Shown in pieces: positions 62,767 through 64,000 of a stretch of DNA of 64,000 bases; position 1 is the first letter of the stretch, and each line of letters starts with the position of its first letter. A model generated the notes under the pieces. That model had not been told where the DNA came from. It saw only the letters and a list, made by a program, of their open reading frames with translations, and searched no databases. Position numbers and translations under genes: made by a program. The stretch is from positions 310,001 to 374,000 of the forward strand of contig NZ_SHKM01000001.1 of assembly GCF_004217225.1 (NCBI RefSeq), in the 5' to 3' direction. Origin of the DNA: Azospira oryzae. GTDB taxonomy: Bacteria; Pseudomonadota; Gammaproteobacteria; Burkholderiales; Rhodocyclaceae.

Positions 62767-63642
62767 ATGAACCGCTTTTCTCTTACCGCTTCCTGTATCG
62801 CCTTCGCCGTTACCTTCAGCCAGCCTGCCGCTGCGGGCCTGTTCGGTCCCGCCAGCCAACCTCTGCAGGGTGACGCCCTGCTGGAAAAATTGCATTCAGC
62901 TCCGGTGGTATTCAAGGTCCAGGGAAATCTGCTCCATATCCGCTCCAAGGGAGCCGAGGTCGGCGGTTTTCTGCTCGGCTTGGTGGCCGGTAGTGCCATG
63001 GCCTCGGGCACAACCAACCCGGGTGCGAGTGCCCAGCAGATGCAGGCCAATATGCAGATAGCCACCACTTTCAGCCAGAACGTGAATAGTGCTGTCATCA
63101 GTGCCGCCGAGGCCCAGGCGGCCAAGCCTCGGGCTCAGGTGGCGAAGGAGGGGCCGGTCCTGGCTGTCAGCCAAGAACTCCTGGCCAGTTTGTCCCAGGT
63201 GCCGCAGTTGAATATCGCCACCGCCGGCGCTGAGCGCAGTGCTTCTGCCGCCGACCTGCAACTGACGGTTTCCCAGCCCCAGTGGCAACTCGACTATTCC
63301 ATGCTGTCTAGCGACTACACCCTGCGCTACAACGTCAGCGTGCAGCTCTACCAGAAGGAAAGCGACACGATCTACTTCAAGGAGTCCTGCCAGGGCGAAT
63401 ACGGGGAGAAGATGCCCCAGGAAGAATGGGAACGGGATGAGTTCGGCGCCCTGCAGAATGCTTCCCGGGAGATCGCCAAGCGTTGTGCGGCCGAGTTGCA
63501 GGGCAAGCTGGGATTGGCAACCGGGGCGGTTGCAATGGCGGAGGAACCCACCGATACGGTACCAGCTGTGGTGTCGTCGGCCCCCTCCGAGGCCGGGGCA
63601 CCTGCCGTTGCTGGAGAGCCTGCTGCAGATACTGGCCAATAA
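62767..63642 (+). CDS. exported protein of unknown function
   Basis: A 291-aa protein with a signal peptide (residues 1-24, SFSQ...AAAG cut), a membrane-like glycine-rich stretch (GGFLLGLVAGSAMASGTTNPG, ~62-82), a middle domain with LQLTVSQPQWQLDYSMLSSDYTLRYNVSVQLYQKE in several strands, one Cys pair (ESCQGEYG and AKRCAAEL) and an Ala/Pro/Glu-rich tail. No family comes to mind; Gly-rich plus beta pattern suggests an envelope-associated lipoprotein-like role, though no lipobox is present. It stands alone between a promoter and a terminator. Confidence 0.75.
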   Translation: MNRFSLTASCIAFAVTFSQPAAAGLFGPASQPLQGDALLEKLHSAPVVFKVQGNLLHIRSKGAEVGGFLLGLVAGSAMASGTTNPGASAQQMQANMQIATTFSQNVNSAVISAAEAQAAKPRAQVAKEGPVLAVSQELLASLSQVPQLNIATAGAERSASAADLQLTVSQPQWQLDYSMLSSDYTLRYNVSVQLYQKESDTIYFKESCQGEYGEKMPQEEWERDEFGALQNASREIAKRCAAELQGKLGLATGAVAMAEEPTDTVPAVVSSAPSEAGAPAVAGEPAADTGQ

Positions 63643-63678
63643 CGCTCGGGCGGCTGATGGTCGTCACAGGGATTGATC

Positions 63679-63702
63679 AAGCCGCCGTCAGGCGGCTTTT
63701 TC
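63679..63702 (+). terminator. intrinsic terminator behind exported protein gene
   Basis: AAGCCGCC/GGCGGCTTTTT, eight-base stem followed by five T's. Confidence 0.85.
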
Positions 63703-63801
63703 ATGGGGGATTGCCGGTCTCCGGCCGACGCCGGACGACCATGGCAGGTACGGGGTGCGGTGGTGCTTCAGTCATTGGGAGTCTTTGGCCTGCCCCATGA
63801 A

Positions 63802-63824
63802 AAAGGCCGCCCGCAGGCGGCCTT
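63802..63824 (-). terminator. intrinsic terminator of the partial chemoreceptor
   Basis: GGCCGCC/GGCGGCC stem followed on the minus strand by TTTTTC, just behind the stop of the receptor at 63846. Confidence 0.8.
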
Positions 63825-63845
63825 GGCGTGGTCGGCGGTGACGCC

Positions 63846-64000
63846 TCAGTGGGTCTTGAAGCGGCTCACCGAGCCGTGCAGTTCCAGGGACAGTTCCTGC
63901 AGGTGGCGCGCCGCCTCGGCCGTGTGGGCGATGGCGTTGGCGCTGTCCTCGGACATGCGGGCGATGCGCTCGATGCTCTGGGCCATGTCGCTGGAAGTGG
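63846..64000 (-). CDS. methyl-accepting chemotaxis protein, C-terminal end (rest outside window)
   Basis: The last ~50 codons of a chemoreceptor: SDMAQSIERIARMSEDSANA, then AHTAEAARHLQELSLELHGS and the end SRFKTH. This is the closing helix of the signalling domain; the N-terminal part lies beyond 64000. No CheR/CheB-docking pentapeptide is present at the end. Confidence 0.9.
   Translation of the reverse strand, partial: TSSDMAQSIERIARMSEDSANAIAHTAEAARHLQELSLELHGSVSRFKTH

Overview
The window is high-GC DNA whose gene families point to a motile, respiring betaproteobacterium, most likely of the Rhodocyclaceae (Azospira/Dechlorosoma-like). The clues are many chemoreceptors and c-di-GMP proteins, an IHF-beta/HU pair, RdgC, a YoaA/DinG-type helicase, molybdopterin genes, and a DUF3348-DUF802-OmpA-DUF2894 cluster typical of beta/gammaproteobacteria. 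The assignment to family level is inference.

Layout. 1-3.5 kb: end of a chemoreceptor, a membrane metallophosphoesterase, and an ECF sigma factor with a small membrane partner. 3.8-11.1 kb: an accessory island with a phage-like regulatory switch (two small genes facing a repressor-like gene) and a type I restriction-modification operon. In that operon an HTH-MNT nucleotidyltransferase/HEPN pair sits between hsdR and a fused hsdM-hsdS. 11.2-15.7 kb: a family 2A encapsulin operon (rhodanese, serine acetyltransferase, shell protein, cysteine desulfurase cargo), a sulfur-handling protein nanocompartment. 15.9-18.2 kb: a LysR regulator divergent from an iron-type alcohol dehydrogenase, with a clear LysR box between them. 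18.3-20.7 kb: a small mobile patch with an IS3-family element and two short foreign genes. 20.8-26.6 kb: an operon for an SsuABC/TauABC-type importer, a thioredoxin-SCO1 fusion and a two-subunit CoA-transferase. 26.7-34.3 kb: an EAL protein, a soluble CZB chemoreceptor, a double-kinase hybrid sensor, alanine dehydrogenase and ferredoxin-NADP reductase. 34.4-43.3 kb: a DUF748 protein, HU, a TonB receptor, three tRNAs, aspartokinase and a small HTH protein. 43.4-45.5 kb: a radical SAM protein, QueD and an esterase. 45.6-50.0 kb: a tightly overlapping four-gene operon encoding a MotA/ExbB-like membrane protein with a long coiled tail and a MotB/OmpA-like partner, resembling the ZorAB motor of Zorya but with different companions. 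50.1-53.4 kb: two G-rich short tandem repeats around a secreted protein gene, tRNA-Ser, a BAX inhibitor-like protein, IHF-beta and RdgC. 53.6-63.6 kb: a large Cache/PAS/GGDEF/EAL protein, a DinG-type helicase, a circularly permuted ATP-grasp protein and mobB-moeA-moaD-moaE, then an exported protein of unknown role. The window ends inside another chemoreceptor.

The strongest candidates for closer study are the Zorya-like motor operon (45.6-50.0 kb), the encapsulin sulfur operon (11.2-15.7 kb; the family is already described), the restriction system with an embedded MNT/HEPN pair, and the permuted ATP-grasp enzyme coupled to molybdenum cofactor genes.
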